From Thauera propionica (GTDB taxonomy: Bacteria; Pseudomonadota; Gammaproteobacteria; Burkholderiales; Rhodocyclaceae): 64,000 bases of DNA. The translations under genes and the position numbers were made by a program. The notes under the pieces were generated by a model that saw only the letters and a list, made by a program, of their open reading frames with translations, was not told the DNA's origin and did no database searches. Positions 10,540 through 18,294 of this stretch are shown in pieces; positions within the stretch are counted from its first letter, which is position 1, and every line of letters starts with the position of its first letter. Location of the stretch: contig NZ_NOIH01000015.1 in assembly GCF_002245655.1 (NCBI RefSeq), forward strand, positions 236,957 through 300,956, written 5' to 3'.

Positions 10540-13221
10540 ATGACCGGAATCAGCAACGTTCTCCCGCAAACCGACACGGATGCGCAGGAAACGAAGGAAT
10601 GGATGGAAGCGCTCGCCGCCGTCGTCGAACACGAAGGCCCGCAGCGTGCCCATTACCTGATCGAGACCCTGATCGCGACCGCGCGCCAGGAAGGGGTGAA
10701 CATCCCCTACTCGGCCACCACCGAGTACATCAACACGATTCCGGCCGAGCAGCAGCCGCCCTACCCCGGCGACGCTGACATGGAAATCAAGCTGCACTCC
10801 TACATCCGCTGGAACGCGATGGCGATGGTGGTGCGCGCGAACAAGAACACCAACGTCGGCGGCCACATCGCCTCGTTCGCCTCGGCGGCCGCCCTGTACG
10901 ACGTCGGCTTCTCGCACTTCTGGCACGCGCCTTCCGAGCAGCACGACGGCGACATGATCTATTTCCAGGGCCACTCGGTGCCTGGCGTCTATGCCCGCGC
11001 CTTCATGCTGGGCCGCCTGACCGAAGCGCAGATGGACAACTTCCGCCAGGAAGTGGGCGGCAAGGGCATCTCGTCCTACCCGCACCCGTGGCTGATGCCC
11101 GACTTCTGGCAGTTCCCCACCGTGTCGATGGGCCTGGGCCCGCTGTGCGCCATCTACCAGGCGCGCTTCATGAAGTACATGGCCAGCCGCGGCATGATCG
11201 ACGCCACCCGCGCCGAAAAGCGCAAGGTGTGGGCCTTCCTGGGTGACGGCGAGACCGACGAAGTCGAATCGCTGGGCGCCATCGGCATGGCCGCGCGCGA
11301 GAAGCTCGACAACCTGGTCTTCGTCATCAACTGCAACCTGCAGCGCTTGGACGGCCCGGTGCGTGGCAACGGCAAGATCATCCAGGAACTCGAATCCGAG
11401 TTCCGTGGCGCCGGCTGGAACGTCATCAAGGTCATCTGGGGCACGGCATGGGACGCGCTGTTCGCCCGCGACAAGAAGGGCATCCTCAAGCGCCGCATGA
11501 TGGAAGCCTGCGACGGCGAGTACCAGACCTTCAAGGCCAAGGACGGCGCCTACGTGCGCGAGCACTTCTTCAACACGCCGGAACTGAAGGCGCTGGTCGC
11601 CGACTGGACCGACGACCAGGTATGGCAGCTCAATCGCGGCGGCCACGACCTGTTCAAGATCTTCGCCGCCTACAAGGCCGCCAGCGAGCACAAGGGCCAA
11701 CCCACGCTGATCCTGGCCAAGACCATCAAGGGCTTCGGCATGGGCCAGGCCGGCGAGGCGATGAACATCTCGCACCAGCAGAAGAAGATGGACGTCGATG
11801 CGATCCGCCGCTTCCGCGACCGCTTCGGCCTGCCTGTGCCGGACGACAAGCTGGAGGAGCTGCCCTACCTGAAGTTCGAGGAAGGCTCGCCCGAATACAA
11901 GTACATGATGCAGCGCCGCATGGACCTGGGCGGCTTCCTGCCGCAGCGCCGCACCAAGGCCGCGCCGCTGGCCGTGCCCGCGCTGGATGCCTTTGCCGCG
12001 CTGCTCAAGGCCTCGGGCGAAGGTCGCGAGCTGTCGACCACGATGGCCATCGTGCGCATCATGAACACGCTGTTGAAGGACAAGCAGATCGGCAAGCACA
12101 TCGTGCCGATCGTGCCGGACGAGAGCCGCACCTTCGGCATGGAAGGCATGTTCCGCCAGTACGGCATCTGGAACCAGGAAGGCCAGAAGTACGTGCCGGA
12201 AGACCATGACCAGCTCATGTTCTACAAGGAAAGCCAGACCGGCCAGGTGCTGCAGGAAGGCATCAACGAGGCCGGCGCGATGGCCGACTGGATCGCCGCC
12301 GGCACCGCCTACAGCGTGCATGGCGTGCAGATGGTGCCCTTCTACATCTTCTATTCGATGTTCGGCCTGCAGCGCACCATGGACCTGTGCTGGGCGGCAG
12401 CCGACCAGCGCACCCGCGGCTTCATGATCGGCGGTACCGCCGGCCGCACCACGCTGAACGGCGAAGGCCTGCAGCACGAGGACGGCCACAGCCTGCTGAT
12501 GGCCAACATGATCCCGAACTGCATCAGCTACGACCCGACCTTCCAGTACGAAGTCGCGGTGATCGTGCAGGACGGCATGCGCCGGATGTTCGCCGAGCAG
12601 GAGGACATCTACTACTACATCACGGTGATGAACGAGAACTACGAACATCCCGAGATGCCGGCCGGCGCCGAGAGCGACATCCTCAAGGGCCTGTACCTGT
12701 TCCGCAAGGGCGCCGACGCCAAAGCCCCGCGCGTGCAGCTGATGGGCTCGGGCACGATCTTCCGCGAGGTGATCGCCGCCGCCGAACTGCTGAAGGCCGA
12801 TTGGGGCGTCGAAGCCGACATCTGGGGCGCGCCCAGCTTCAACGAACTGGCCCGCAACGGCCACGACATCGAGCGCTGGAACCTGCTGCACCCGATGGAA
12901 GAACCGAAGAAGACCCACGTGCAGCAGAAGCTGGCCGGCTTCGAGGGCCCGATCGTTGCCGCCACCGACTACATCCGCATGTTCCCCGAGCAGATCCGCT
13001 CGCAGCTCGACCGCAGCTACGTCACGCTGGGCACCGACGGTTTCGGCCGCTCCGACACCCGCGAGCAGTTGCGCCATTTCTTCGAGGTGGATCGCCACTG
13101 GGTCACGCTGGCCGCGCTGAAGGCGCTGGCCGATGACGGCGTGATCGGCCGCGACAAGGTCGCCGCGGCGATGGTCAAGTACAACCTCGACCCGGCCAAG
13201 CCGAACCCGATGTCGGTCTGA
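10540..13221 (+). CDS. aceE: Pyruvate dehydrogenase E1 component, homodimeric type
   Basis: Thiamine-diphosphate enzyme that decarboxylates pyruvate and acetylates the lipoyl groups of AceF. The ATG at 10540 follows GAGGAG with good spacing and gives 893 residues, near the 887 of E. coli AceE. Seen are GGHIASFASAA, the pyrophosphate-binding stretch FLGDGETDE ending in INCNLQRLDG (about residues 235-280), the TIKGFGMG segment, and the C-terminal transketolase-like half with FGMEGMFRQYGIWNQ and GGTAGRTTLNGEGLQHEDGH. It starts a tight operon with aceF 20 nt downstream. Confidence 0.98.
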   Translation: MTGISNVLPQTDTDAQETKEWMEALAAVVEHEGPQRAHYLIETLIATARQEGVNIPYSATTEYINTIPAEQQPPYPGDADMEIKLHSYIRWNAMAMVVRANKNTNVGGHIASFASAAALYDVGFSHFWHAPSEQHDGDMIYFQGHSVPGVYARAFMLGRLTEAQMDNFRQEVGGKGISSYPHPWLMPDFWQFPTVSMGLGPLCAIYQARFMKYMASRGMIDATRAEKRKVWAFLGDGETDEVESLGAIGMAAREKLDNLVFVINCNLQRLDGPVRGNGKIIQELESEFRGAGWNVIKVIWGTAWDALFARDKKGILKRRMMEACDGEYQTFKAKDGAYVREHFFNTPELKALVADWTDDQVWQLNRGGHDLFKIFAAYKAASEHKGQPTLILAKTIKGFGMGQAGEAMNISHQQKKMDVDAIRRFRDRFGLPVPDDKLEELPYLKFEEGSPEYKYMMQRRMDLGGFLPQRRTKAAPLAVPALDAFAALLKASGEGRELSTTMAIVRIMNTLLKDKQIGKHIVPIVPDESRTFGMEGMFRQYGIWNQEGQKYVPEDHDQLMFYKESQTGQVLQEGINEAGAMADWIAAGTAYSVHGVQMVPFYIFYSMFGLQRTMDLCWAAADQRTRGFMIGGTAGRTTLNGEGLQHEDGHSLLMANMIPNCISYDPTFQYEVAVIVQDGMRRMFAEQEDIYYYITVMNENYEHPEMPAGAESDILKGLYLFRKGADAKAPRVQLMGSGTIFREVIAAAELLKADWGVEADIWGAPSFNELARNGHDIERWNLLHPMEEPKKTHVQQKLAGFEGPIVAATDYIRMFPEQIRSQLDRSYVTLGTDGFGRSDTREQLRHFFEVDRHWVTLAALKALADDGVIGRDKVAAAMVKYNLDPAKPNPMSV

Positions 13222-13241
13222 GCAGGCAAGGAGACAAGAAC

Positions 13242-13475
13242 ATGAGCCAACTCATTGAAGTGAAGGTTCCGGACATCGGCGACTTCGACGCCGTGCCGGT
13301 GATCGAGCTGTTCGTGAAGGTCGGCGACACCATCGCCGTCGATGACGCGATCGCGACGCTGGAATCGGACAAGGCCACGATGGACGTGCCCTCCTCGGCC
13401 GCCGGCGTGGTCAAGGAAATCCTGGTAGGGATCGGCGACAAGGTGGCCGAAGGCACGGCGCTGATCAAGGTCGAG
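13242..13475 (+). repeat. Lipoyl domain repeat, copy 1 (aceF)
   Basis: First of three near-identical lipoyl-domain coding segments in the operon. The three share long identical DNA stretches such as CTGTTCGTGAAGGTCGGCGA, beyond what protein constraint alone would need. Confidence 0.85.
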
Positions 13476-14909
13476 GCGTCGGGCGCTGCCGCTGCAGCCC
13501 CGGCACCGGCCGCTGCCGCGCCTGCGCCGGCCGCGGCGCCTGCGGTTGCCGCCGCAGCTGCCCCGGCGGTTGCCCTCGCTGCCGCCGCCGGTGGCCTGGT
13601 CGAAGTAAAAGTGCCGGACATCGGCGATTTCGACGCGGTGCCCGTCATCGAACTGTTCGTGAAGGTCGGCGACACCATCAAGGTCGATGACGCCATCGCC
13701 ACCCTGGAATCCGACAAGGCGACGATGGACGTGCCCTCGTCCGCCGCCGGTGTAGTCAAGGAAGTGCTGGTCAAGGTCGGCGACAAGGTCGGCGAAGGCA
13801 GCGTGCTGCTGAAGGTCGAGGCTGCAGGCGCCGCCGTGGCCGCCGTTCCGGTCGCCCCTGCCGCTGCCGCAGCGGCCCCGGCCGCCGCACCCTCGCCCGC
13901 CCCGCTGGTCGACGGCGGTCCCGCAGCTAGCGCCCCGGCGGCGATGCCCGCTGCCGCGCCCTCCGCCGTCAAGGTCGGTGGCAAGGTGCACGCCAGCCCC
14001 TCGGTGCGCGCCTTTGCCCGCGAACTGGGCGTCGATCTAGGTCAGGTCAAGGCCACCGGTCCGAAGGGCCGCATCCTCAAGGAAGACGTCGCTGCCTTCA
14101 TCAAGGGCGCGATGACAACCGGCGTGATCCCGGGCAAGACCCCGGCGGCTGCCGCGGGTGCTTCCTTGGGCGGCGGTCTGGACCTGCTGCCGTGGCCGAA
14201 GGTCGACTTCGCCAAGTTCGGTGAGATCGAGGTCAAGCCGCTGTCGCGCATCAAGAAGATCTCCGGCCAGAACCTCGCCCGCAACTGGGTGATGATCCCG
14301 GCGGTGACCTACCACGAGGATGCCGACATCACCGATCTGGAAGCCTTCCGGGTGCAGATGAACAAGGAGTACGAGAAGTCGGGCAAGAAGCTCACCATGC
14401 TCGCCTTTATCATCAAGGCCTCGGTGCGCGCGCTGCAGGAATTCCCCGAGTTCAACACCTCGCTCGACGGCGACAATCTGGTCTACAAGAAGTACTTCAA
14501 CATCGCCTTCGCGGCCGACACCCCCAACGGCCTGGTCGTGCCGGTGGTGAAGGACGCCGACAAGAAGAGCGTGTTCGAGATCGCTTCTGAGACCGGCGCG
14601 CTGGCCAAGAAGGCGCGCGACGGCAAGCTCGGCCCGGCCGACATGTCCGGCGCCTGCTTCACGATCAGCTCGCTGGGCGGCATTGGTGGCACCTACTTCG
14701 CCCCCATCGTCAATGCGCCGGAAGTCGCCATCCTCGGCGTCAACAAGTCGGTGATGAAGCCGGTGTGGGACGGCAAGCAGTTCGTGCCGCGCCTGACGCT
14801 GCCGATGTCGCTGACGGCGGACCACCGCGTCATCGACGGTGCGCTGGCCACCCGCTTCAACGTGTACCTCGCGCAACTGCTGGCGGATTTCCGCCGCGTG
14901 ATGCTGTAA
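13242..14909 (+). CDS. aceF: Dihydrolipoamide acetyltransferase E2, two lipoyl domains
   Basis: Core of the pyruvate dehydrogenase complex; transfers acetyl from lipoamide to CoA. The 555 residues comprise lipoyl domain 1 (1-75, Lys44 in ESDKATMDV), an Ala/Pro linker, lipoyl domain 2 (about 118-195, Lys159 in the same motif), a second Ala/Pro linker, an E3-binding domain (about 248-285, ASPSVRAFARELGVDL), and the catalytic domain with the active-site DHRVIDG near residue 528. The ribosome-binding site AAGGAG precedes the ATG. The two lipoyl domains are almost identical in sequence, as is a third at the start of lpdA. Confidence 0.98.
   Translation: MSQLIEVKVPDIGDFDAVPVIELFVKVGDTIAVDDAIATLESDKATMDVPSSAAGVVKEILVGIGDKVAEGTALIKVEASGAAAAAPAPAAAAPAPAAAPAVAAAAAPAVALAAAAGGLVEVKVPDIGDFDAVPVIELFVKVGDTIKVDDAIATLESDKATMDVPSSAAGVVKEVLVKVGDKVGEGSVLLKVEAAGAAVAAVPVAPAAAAAAPAAAPSPAPLVDGGPAASAPAAMPAAAPSAVKVGGKVHASPSVRAFARELGVDLGQVKATGPKGRILKEDVAAFIKGAMTTGVIPGKTPAAAAGASLGGGLDLLPWPKVDFAKFGEIEVKPLSRIKKISGQNLARNWVMIPAVTYHEDADITDLEAFRVQMNKEYEKSGKKLTMLAFIIKASVRALQEFPEFNTSLDGDNLVYKKYFNIAFAADTPNGLVVPVVKDADKKSVFEIASETGALAKKARDGKLGPADMSGACFTISSLGGIGGTYFAPIVNAPEVAILGVNKSVMKPVWDGKQFVPRLTLPMSLTADHRVIDGALATRFNVYLAQLLADFRRVML
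13592..13825 (+). repeat. Lipoyl domain repeat, copy 2 (aceF)
   Basis: Second copy, inside aceF after an Ala/Pro linker. It is collinear with copies 1 and 3 over about 75 codons, with only scattered substitutions. Confidence 0.85.
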
Positions 14910-14919
14910 GGAGATCGCC

Positions 14920-15153
14920 ATGAGCCTAGTTGAAGTGAAGGTTCCGGACATCGGCGATTTCGATTCGGTGCCGGTCATCGAGCTGTTCGTGAAGGTCGGC
15001 GACAGCATCAAGGTCGACGACGCGATCTGCACGCTCGAATCCGACAAGGCGACCATGGACGTGCCGTCCTCGGCCGCCGGCGTGGTCAGGGAAGTGCTGG
15101 TCGCGGTCGGCGACAAGGTCGGCGAAGGCGCGGTGCTGCTCAAGGTCGAGGCT
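14920..15153 (+). repeat. Lipoyl domain repeat, copy 3 (lpdA)
   Basis: Third copy, now the N-terminal domain of dihydrolipoyl dehydrogenase. The first 20 codons match the start of aceF nearly base for base, so the lpdA fusion probably arose by copying the aceF 5' end. Confidence 0.85.
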
Positions 15154-16695
15154 GCAGGTGCTGCGGCAGTGGCCCCCGCCCCCGCTGCAGCCGCGCCCGC
15201 GACGGCACCCGCCGCGGCTGCGGTCGCTGCACCTGCCGCGGCCGCGCACAGCGGCGGCGCCGATGTCGAGTACGACATGGTCGTGCTCGGTGCCGGCCCC
15301 GGCGGTTACTCGGCGGCCTTCCGCGCCGCCGACCTCGGCCTCAAGACCGCGATCATCGAGCGTTATGCAACGCTGGGCGGCGTGTGCCTGAACGTCGGCT
15401 GCATCCCGTCCAAGGCGCTGCTGCATGTCGCCGCGGTCATCGAGGAAGCCGAGCACATCGACACCGCCGGCATCAAGTTCGCCAAGCCCACGGTGGACGT
15501 CGACGCGCTGCGCAAGCACAAGGACGGCGTCATCAGCAAGCTCACCGGCGGCCTCTCCGGCATGGCCAAGGCGCGCAAGGTCGACGTCATCCGCGGCTAC
15601 GGCCACTTCCTCGACCCGCATCACCTCGAGGTCGAGGAAACCACCGGCACCAGCCAGGACAAGACCGGCGCCAAGAAGGTGGTGAAGTTCAAGCAGTGCA
15701 TCATCGCTGCCGGCTCGGCCGCGGTGCATCTGCCCTTCATCCCGAAGGACCCGCGCATCGTCGACTCCACCGGCGCGCTGGAACTGCGCCAGGTGCCGGC
15801 CAAGATGCTGGTCATCGGCGGCGGCATCATCGGCCTGGAAATGGCCACGGTGTATTCCACGCTGGGCGCGCGCATCGACGTGGTCGAGATGATGGACGGC
15901 CTGATGCAGGGGCCGGACCGCGATGCGGTCAAGGTGTGGGAGAAGCAGAACGCCCACCGCTTCGACAAGATCATGCTCAAGACCAAGACCGTCGCCGTCG
16001 AGGCGAAGGACGATGGCCTGTGGGTCAAGTTCGAAGGCGAAGGCGCCCCTGCGGAGCCGGTGCGCTACGACATGATCCTGCAGTCGGCGGGCCGTGCGCC
16101 CAACGGCAAGAAGATCGGCGCCGACAAGGCGGGCGTCATCGTCGGCGAGCGTGGCTTTATCCCGGTCGATGCGCAGATGCGCACCAACGTGCCGCACATC
16201 TTCGCCATCGGCGACATCATCGGCCAGCCCATGCTCGCCCACAAGGCGGTGCATGAGGCGCACGTCGCGGCCGAAGTGGCCGCTGGCCACAAGGCGGCCT
16301 TCGACGCCACCGTGATTCCGGGCGTGGCCTACACCCATCCGGAAGTGGCCTGGGTCGGCTACACCGAGGCGCAGGCCAAGGCCGAAGGCAAGAAGGTCGA
16401 GACCGCCAAGTTCCCGTGGGCGGCATCCGGCCGCGCCATCGCCAACGGCGCCGACTACGGCTTCACCAAGCTGATCTTCGATGCCGAGACCCACCGCGTC
16501 ATCGGCGGCACCATCGTCGGCCCGTCGGCCGGCGACATGATCGGCGAGGTCTGCCTGGCCATCGAGATGGGCGCCGACGCGGTCGACATCGGCAAGACCA
16601 TCCACCCGCACCCGACCCTGGGCGAGACGGTGGGCATGGCGGCCGAAGTGGCCCACGGCAGCTGCACCGACCTGCCGCCGATGCGCAAGAAGTAA
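14920..16695 (+). CDS. lpdA: Dihydrolipoyl dehydrogenase E3 with N-terminal lipoyl domain
   Basis: FAD enzyme that reoxidises dihydrolipoamide with NAD. The 591-residue product has a lipoyl domain (1-75, Lys43), an Ala/Pro linker to about residue 118, the FAD fold VVLGAGPGGYSAAFRAADLG, and the redox disulfide Cys156/Cys161 in GGVCLNVGCIPSK. The NAD-binding GGGIIGLEMATVYSTLG comes near residue 306. The C-terminal interface domain ends in HPHPTLGETVGM, which holds the catalytic His. This lipoyl-fused form resembles the P64k protein of Neisseria. AAGGAG precedes its ATG 10 nt after the aceF stop, and a terminator follows. Confidence 0.98.
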   Translation: MSLVEVKVPDIGDFDSVPVIELFVKVGDSIKVDDAICTLESDKATMDVPSSAAGVVREVLVAVGDKVGEGAVLLKVEAAGAAAVAPAPAAAAPATAPAAAAVAAPAAAAHSGGADVEYDMVVLGAGPGGYSAAFRAADLGLKTAIIERYATLGGVCLNVGCIPSKALLHVAAVIEEAEHIDTAGIKFAKPTVDVDALRKHKDGVISKLTGGLSGMAKARKVDVIRGYGHFLDPHHLEVEETTGTSQDKTGAKKVVKFKQCIIAAGSAAVHLPFIPKDPRIVDSTGALELRQVPAKMLVIGGGIIGLEMATVYSTLGARIDVVEMMDGLMQGPDRDAVKVWEKQNAHRFDKIMLKTKTVAVEAKDDGLWVKFEGEGAPAEPVRYDMILQSAGRAPNGKKIGADKAGVIVGERGFIPVDAQMRTNVPHIFAIGDIIGQPMLAHKAVHEAHVAAEVAAGHKAAFDATVIPGVAYTHPEVAWVGYTEAQAKAEGKKVETAKFPWAASGRAIANGADYGFTKLIFDAETHRVIGGTIVGPSAGDMIGEVCLAIEMGADAVDIGKTIHPHPTLGETVGMAAEVAHGSCTDLPPMRKK

Positions 16696-16749
16696 GCACG
16701 AAGGCAGCAGGACGTCATCGAGAGAAACCCGCCGAAAGGCGGGTTTCTT
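16682..16749 (+). repeat. lpdA tail plus terminator, copy A of a direct repeat
   Basis: The last codons of lpdA (TGCGCAAGAAGTAAGC and onward) plus the terminator stem recur at 17371-17437. The first 29 positions differ at one base, then about 12 bases diverge, then 26 bases are identical again. The two copies flank the DUF4160-DUF2442 pair. Confidence 0.85.
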
Positions 16750-16755
16750 GTTTTT
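16724..16755 (+). terminator. Rho-independent terminator of the aceE-aceF-lpdA operon
   Basis: A perfect 10-bp stem, GAAACCCGCC (16724-16733) and GGCGGGTTTC (16738-16747), with a GAAA tetraloop, is followed by TTGTTTTT. Confidence 0.93.
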
Positions 16756-16837
16756 GCAGCAAGAATTCGCATATTGCTTCCAAGCCACAAATACCCCATC
16801 CTCCATCGAAAAGAACCTGGACTCTGGAGCTGGTCTC

Positions 16838-17107
16838 ATGCCGATACTCTCTATCTTCTTCGGCATCGTCGTTCGAATGTGGCACGACGACCATCCGCCG
16901 CCCCATATCCATGTGGAGTATCAAGGATTCGAGGCGCTGGTCGACGTCACAACCGGAGAGGTACGCGAAGGACGCCTCCCCTCAAAGGCTGCAACCCTCG
17001 TCAGGGAATGGTGTCTCCGTCATCAGGACGAACTGATGCAGAACTGGGAACACGCACAGCGCTTCGAACCCATGGAGCGCATACCGGGAGCCGACCAAGA
17101 TGATTAA
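16838..17107 (+). CDS. DUF4160 family protein
   Basis: Small protein of 89 residues. The sequence begins MPILSIFFGIVVRMWHDDH and continues PPPHIHVEYQGFEALVDV, the hallmark HxPPHxH-like pattern of DUF4160. The ATG at 16838 has GGAG about 9 nt upstream; longer in-frame starts run into the lpdA terminator. It overlaps the following DUF2442 gene by 8 nt. This pairing is common and has been proposed to be toxin-antitoxin-like, but the function is not established. The pair sits between two copies of the lpdA tail and terminator, and its base composition is lower in GC than its neighbours, which suggests later arrival. Confidence 0.85.
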   Translation: MPILSIFFGIVVRMWHDDHPPPHIHVEYQGFEALVDVTTGEVREGRLPSKAATLVREWCLRHQDELMQNWEHAQRFEPMERIPGADQDD

Positions 17108-17348
17108 GATTCTGCGCGTACATAACGTCGACAAGTTCGCGCTTTCCGTCGAGTTTTCCGATGGGCTTGAAGGACTGTTTGACGGTGATGCACTCCTTTC
17201 GCGCACAGGTCCTTTGCTGGATCCACTGCGAAAGTCTGACTACTTTGCGCGTGCCTTCGTCGACGCAGGGAGTCTTTGCTGGCCGAACGGCCTCGAACTC
17301 TCGGCAAAACGCGTACGAGAACAATGCCGAATGCTTCAGACGAATTAA
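17100..17348 (+). CDS. DUF2442 family protein
   Basis: Protein of 82 residues, overlapping the DUF4160 gene by 8 nt. The pattern FSDGLEGLFDGDALL followed by FARAFVDAGSLCWPNGLELS is typical of DUF2442, whose members usually contain the WPNG motif. It is likely the partner of the upstream gene. A second copy of the lpdA-type terminator follows about 60 nt later, so the pair probably forms its own two-gene unit. No biochemical role is known to me. Confidence 0.88.
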   Translation: MIKILRVHNVDKFALSVEFSDGLEGLFDGDALLSRTGPLLDPLRKSDYFARAFVDAGSLCWPNGLELSAKRVREQCRMLQTN

Positions 17349-17370
17349 CCGCAGATCATGATGTCGTCGC

Positions 17371-17437
17371 TGCGCAAGAAGTAAGCGCGAAGGCAGCAGT
17401 CGCCGTCAGAAGAAACCCGCCGAAAGGCGGGTTTCTT
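17371..17437 (+). repeat. lpdA tail plus terminator, copy B of a direct repeat
   Basis: Repeats the lpdA 3' end (including the codons for RKK-stop) and its terminator, 689 nt downstream of copy A. It is not attached to a full coding sequence here; only a short stub remains. Confidence 0.85.
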
Positions 17438-17440
17438 TTT
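17412..17440 (+). terminator. Rho-independent terminator after the DUF4160-DUF2442 pair
   Basis: The same 10-bp stem and GAAA loop as the lpdA terminator, followed by TTTTT. It also lies just past the convergent GrpB-family gene and could end that transcript on the other strand, though the T tract is poorer there. Confidence 0.9.
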
Positions 17441-17444
17441 GTCC

Positions 17445-18020
17445 TCAGCGGGCGAACTCCCGCTGCGCCGCCTTCATCACACGCCGGATGAATCCCGTCT
17501 TCGCCTTCGAATACGCCACCCGGTCGTCCGGGTGCTTCTCGGCAATGCGGCGCTTCAGCGCGTCGTACTCGCGCGCCGCCTCGGGATGCGCACGCAGGTA
17601 GTCGCGGAACAGCAGACGCTCCCATTCCGAAGAGCGTGCTTCAAGACAATGGATGTGGTGGGTGCGATGCCCCTCGGCGTCGCGTTTGATGAACCAGGCG
17701 TAGGCGATGCCGGGCAGGCCGCGCTCGGCATCGCGCCAGAAGAACTCATAGCCAAGCGGGGTCAGGATCGGCGCGATGCGCTGCGCCACCACGGCCAGCG
17801 ACGGTACCGCCACCATCATGTCGATGATGGGCTTCGCCGCCAGCCCCGGCACCGCCGTGCTGCCGAAGTGTTCGATGCGGCCGATCAACTCCGGCGGCAG
17901 CAGGCGGCGCAGCTCGGCCGCCTCGGCGTCGAAGCGCGCGGGCCAGGCGGGATCGTAGGGGACGATGTCGATGCGCTCCTGCAATGCCCGCTGCACCTGC
18001 GCCGCCGCTTTTGCTTTCAT
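17445..18020 (-). CDS. GrpB family protein (nucleotidyltransferase fold)
   Basis: Protein of 191 residues if started at the ATG at 18018-18020; an upstream start at 18071 adds 17 Cys-rich residues and is less likely. The core motif HFGSTAVPGLAAKPIIDMMV (about residues 70-90) is the GSxxVPG-(x)n-D signature of the GrpB/DUF4269-like nucleotidyltransferase superfamily. HHIHCLE and LLFRDYLRAHPE, also common in GrpB members, follow. The substrate is unknown, and the historical link of the name to glutamate-rich proteins is not informative. It is convergent with the DUF pair and divergent from fliC1. Confidence 0.87.
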   Translation of the reverse strand: MKAKAAAQVQRALQERIDIVPYDPAWPARFDAEAAELRRLLPPELIGRIEHFGSTAVPGLAAKPIIDMMVAVPSLAVVAQRIAPILTPLGYEFFWRDAERGLPGIAYAWFIKRDAEGHRTHHIHCLEARSSEWERLLFRDYLRAHPEAAREYDALKRRIAEKHPDDRVAYSKAKTGFIRRVMKAAQREFAR

Positions 18021-18065
18021 CCGCCCGCCCCCACATCTCGCACATGAATACCAGCTGCATTGTGC

Positions 18066-18142
18066 CGGCAAACACCGGCAATCGCCCGCTGCACCACCGG
18101 CAAAACTGGCAAGACTTGCCGGAAAGCGGCAACAGCTTGCCG
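18066..18142 (+). promoter_or_regulatory. Phased CGGCAA cluster upstream of the fliC1 sigma-54 promoter
   Basis: Six exact copies of CGGCAA or its complement TTGCCG lie within 77 nt: 18066, 18076, 18098 and 18127 on plus; 18116 and 18137 on minus. A one-mismatch copy is at 18107. Most steps are near 10 or 20 nt, so they face one side of the helix. They end about 45 nt before the -24 element, a normal place for a sigma-54 activator. FleR (FlrC type) is the likely binder; I recall a CGGCAA core for FlrC but cannot check it here. Confidence 0.65.
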
Positions 18143-18185
18143 GCAGCCAACTGATTTAAAAGCGCTTTTCAGCGTAGAACACACC

Positions 18186-18202
18186 TGGCACGGCTCTCGC
18201 TT
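18186..18202 (+). promoter_or_regulatory. Sigma-54 promoter of fliC1
   Basis: TGGCACGGCTCTCGCTT has the GG (-24) and GC (-12) separated by exactly 10 nt. The -24 half TGGCACG is perfect; the -12 half is TCGC instead of TTGC. The start of transcription would fall near 18212, about 80 nt before the ATG. Confidence 0.78.
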
Positions 18203-18294
18203 ATATGCCCTCGAGAGCTCGGGCACCGGCCATCGCCGGCCAGCAAGAAGATGACCCGAGCCCAAATCGAATCGGACATATCAGGAGATTCAAA

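Noticed and set aside
10480..13098. Very long open frame (872 codons) antisense to aceE
   Set aside because: It lies wholly opposite a certain gene. Its His/Ala/Val-rich translation is what a high-GC coding strand gives when read backward; no family motifs or ribosome-binding site.
13490..13600. GC-rich simple repeat region as an independent element
   Set aside because: It encodes the Ala/Pro linker of AceF, normal for multi-lipoyl E2 proteins.
14926..16866. Long open frame opposite lpdA
   Set aside because: Shadow of a certain gene; Asp/His/Gly-rich translation without domain motifs.
16682..17437. Insertion sequence or integrated element with att sites
   Set aside because: Flanking direct repeats exist, but there is no transposase, integrase, tRNA gene or inverted ends; described instead as a duplicated gene tail.
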